Position numbers and translations under genes: made by a program. Under the pieces are notes generated by a model. It was not told the DNA's origin. It did not search any database and worked only from the letters and a program-made list of their open reading frames with translations. A stretch of 15,385 bases of DNA from Legionellaceae bacterium (GTDB taxonomy: Bacteria > Pseudomonadota > Gammaproteobacteria > Legionellales > Legionellaceae): assembly GCA_030696465.1 (NCBI GenBank), contig JAUYSE010000138.1, positions 1 to 15,385 on the forward strand, read 5' to 3'. This document shows, piece after piece, positions 15,287-15,385 of this stretch. Position 1 is the first letter of the stretch. Each line of letters opens with the position of its first letter.

Positions 15287-15385
15287 AGGAATTCCCGCCT
15301 GATTATATTAGTGGTACCAAGGCTTATCGAATAAAGGGCTTTCGTAAACACGCATAAAGTCATCCTGACGCTCTCACCGCGCGTC
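15287..15385 (+). repeat. Structured repeat R3, cut by the window end
   Basis: This third copy has the same orientation as R2. AGGAATTCCCGCCT is at 15287-15300 and AGTGGTACCAAGGC at 15310-15323. A 32-nt left arm spans 15318-15349, and the loop motif ACGCATAAAGTC begins at 15350. The visible loop matches R2 closely (GACGCTCTCA then CCGCGCGTC), so it is the long-loop form. The right arm lies outside the window. Only 18 bases separate it from the -35 of the dsbD promoter. Confidence 0.88.

Overview
The window looks like chromosomal DNA of a moderately AT-rich gammaproteobacterium. The block tsaE, amiC-like amidase and mutL in that order with start/stop overlaps is typical of the class. The bifunctional PutA without an N-terminal DNA-binding domain, the YkuD_2-type L,D-transpeptidase and a decayed protein-kinase-like gene would fit Legionellales/Coxiella-like relatives, but I cannot fix the taxon from the sequence alone.

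Layout. Positions 1-234 hold the tail of an unidentified upstream region and a structured repeat (R1) that ends immediately before tsaE. tsaE, the amidase gene and mutL (235-3583) form a tightly coupled plus-strand operon. It converges on a minus-strand unit of tRNA-Ser(GGA) and thiL (4657-3578); the mutL and thiL stop codons overlap. Positions 4746-5244 carry a frameshifted kinase-like remnant. A PAP2-type membrane phosphatase (+) and an exported L,D-transpeptidase (-) again converge with overlapping stops. putA (6786-9929) follows, then repeat R2 fills almost the whole gap to a convergent APC-family amino acid permease (11526-10150). The 473-base gap upstream of the permease contains an unrelated hairpin with perfect 32-bp arms. 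Cytochrome b561 and a DUF1189-like membrane protein form a two-gene plus-strand unit, converging on dsbD (15208-13463). Repeat R3 starts upstream of the dsbD promoter and runs off the end of the window.

The genes are mostly housekeeping: tRNA modification (TsaE), cell-wall turnover (amidase, L,D-transpeptidase), mismatch repair (MutL), thiamine diphosphate synthesis (ThiL), proline catabolism (PutA), amino acid transport, membrane electron transfer (b561) and periplasmic thiol reduction (DsbD).

The most unusual content is the R1/R2/R3 repeat family. Its copies share end motifs, an AGTGGTACCAAG block and an ACGCATAAAGTC loop motif. Between these lie 32-nt arms that differ in sequence from copy to copy but remain fully self-complementary within each complete copy. 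This covariation points to a maintained hairpin. In R1 every non-Watson-Crick pair is a G-U pair on one strand only, suggesting which strand is the RNA. R1 also appears to supply the ribosome-binding site of tsaE.
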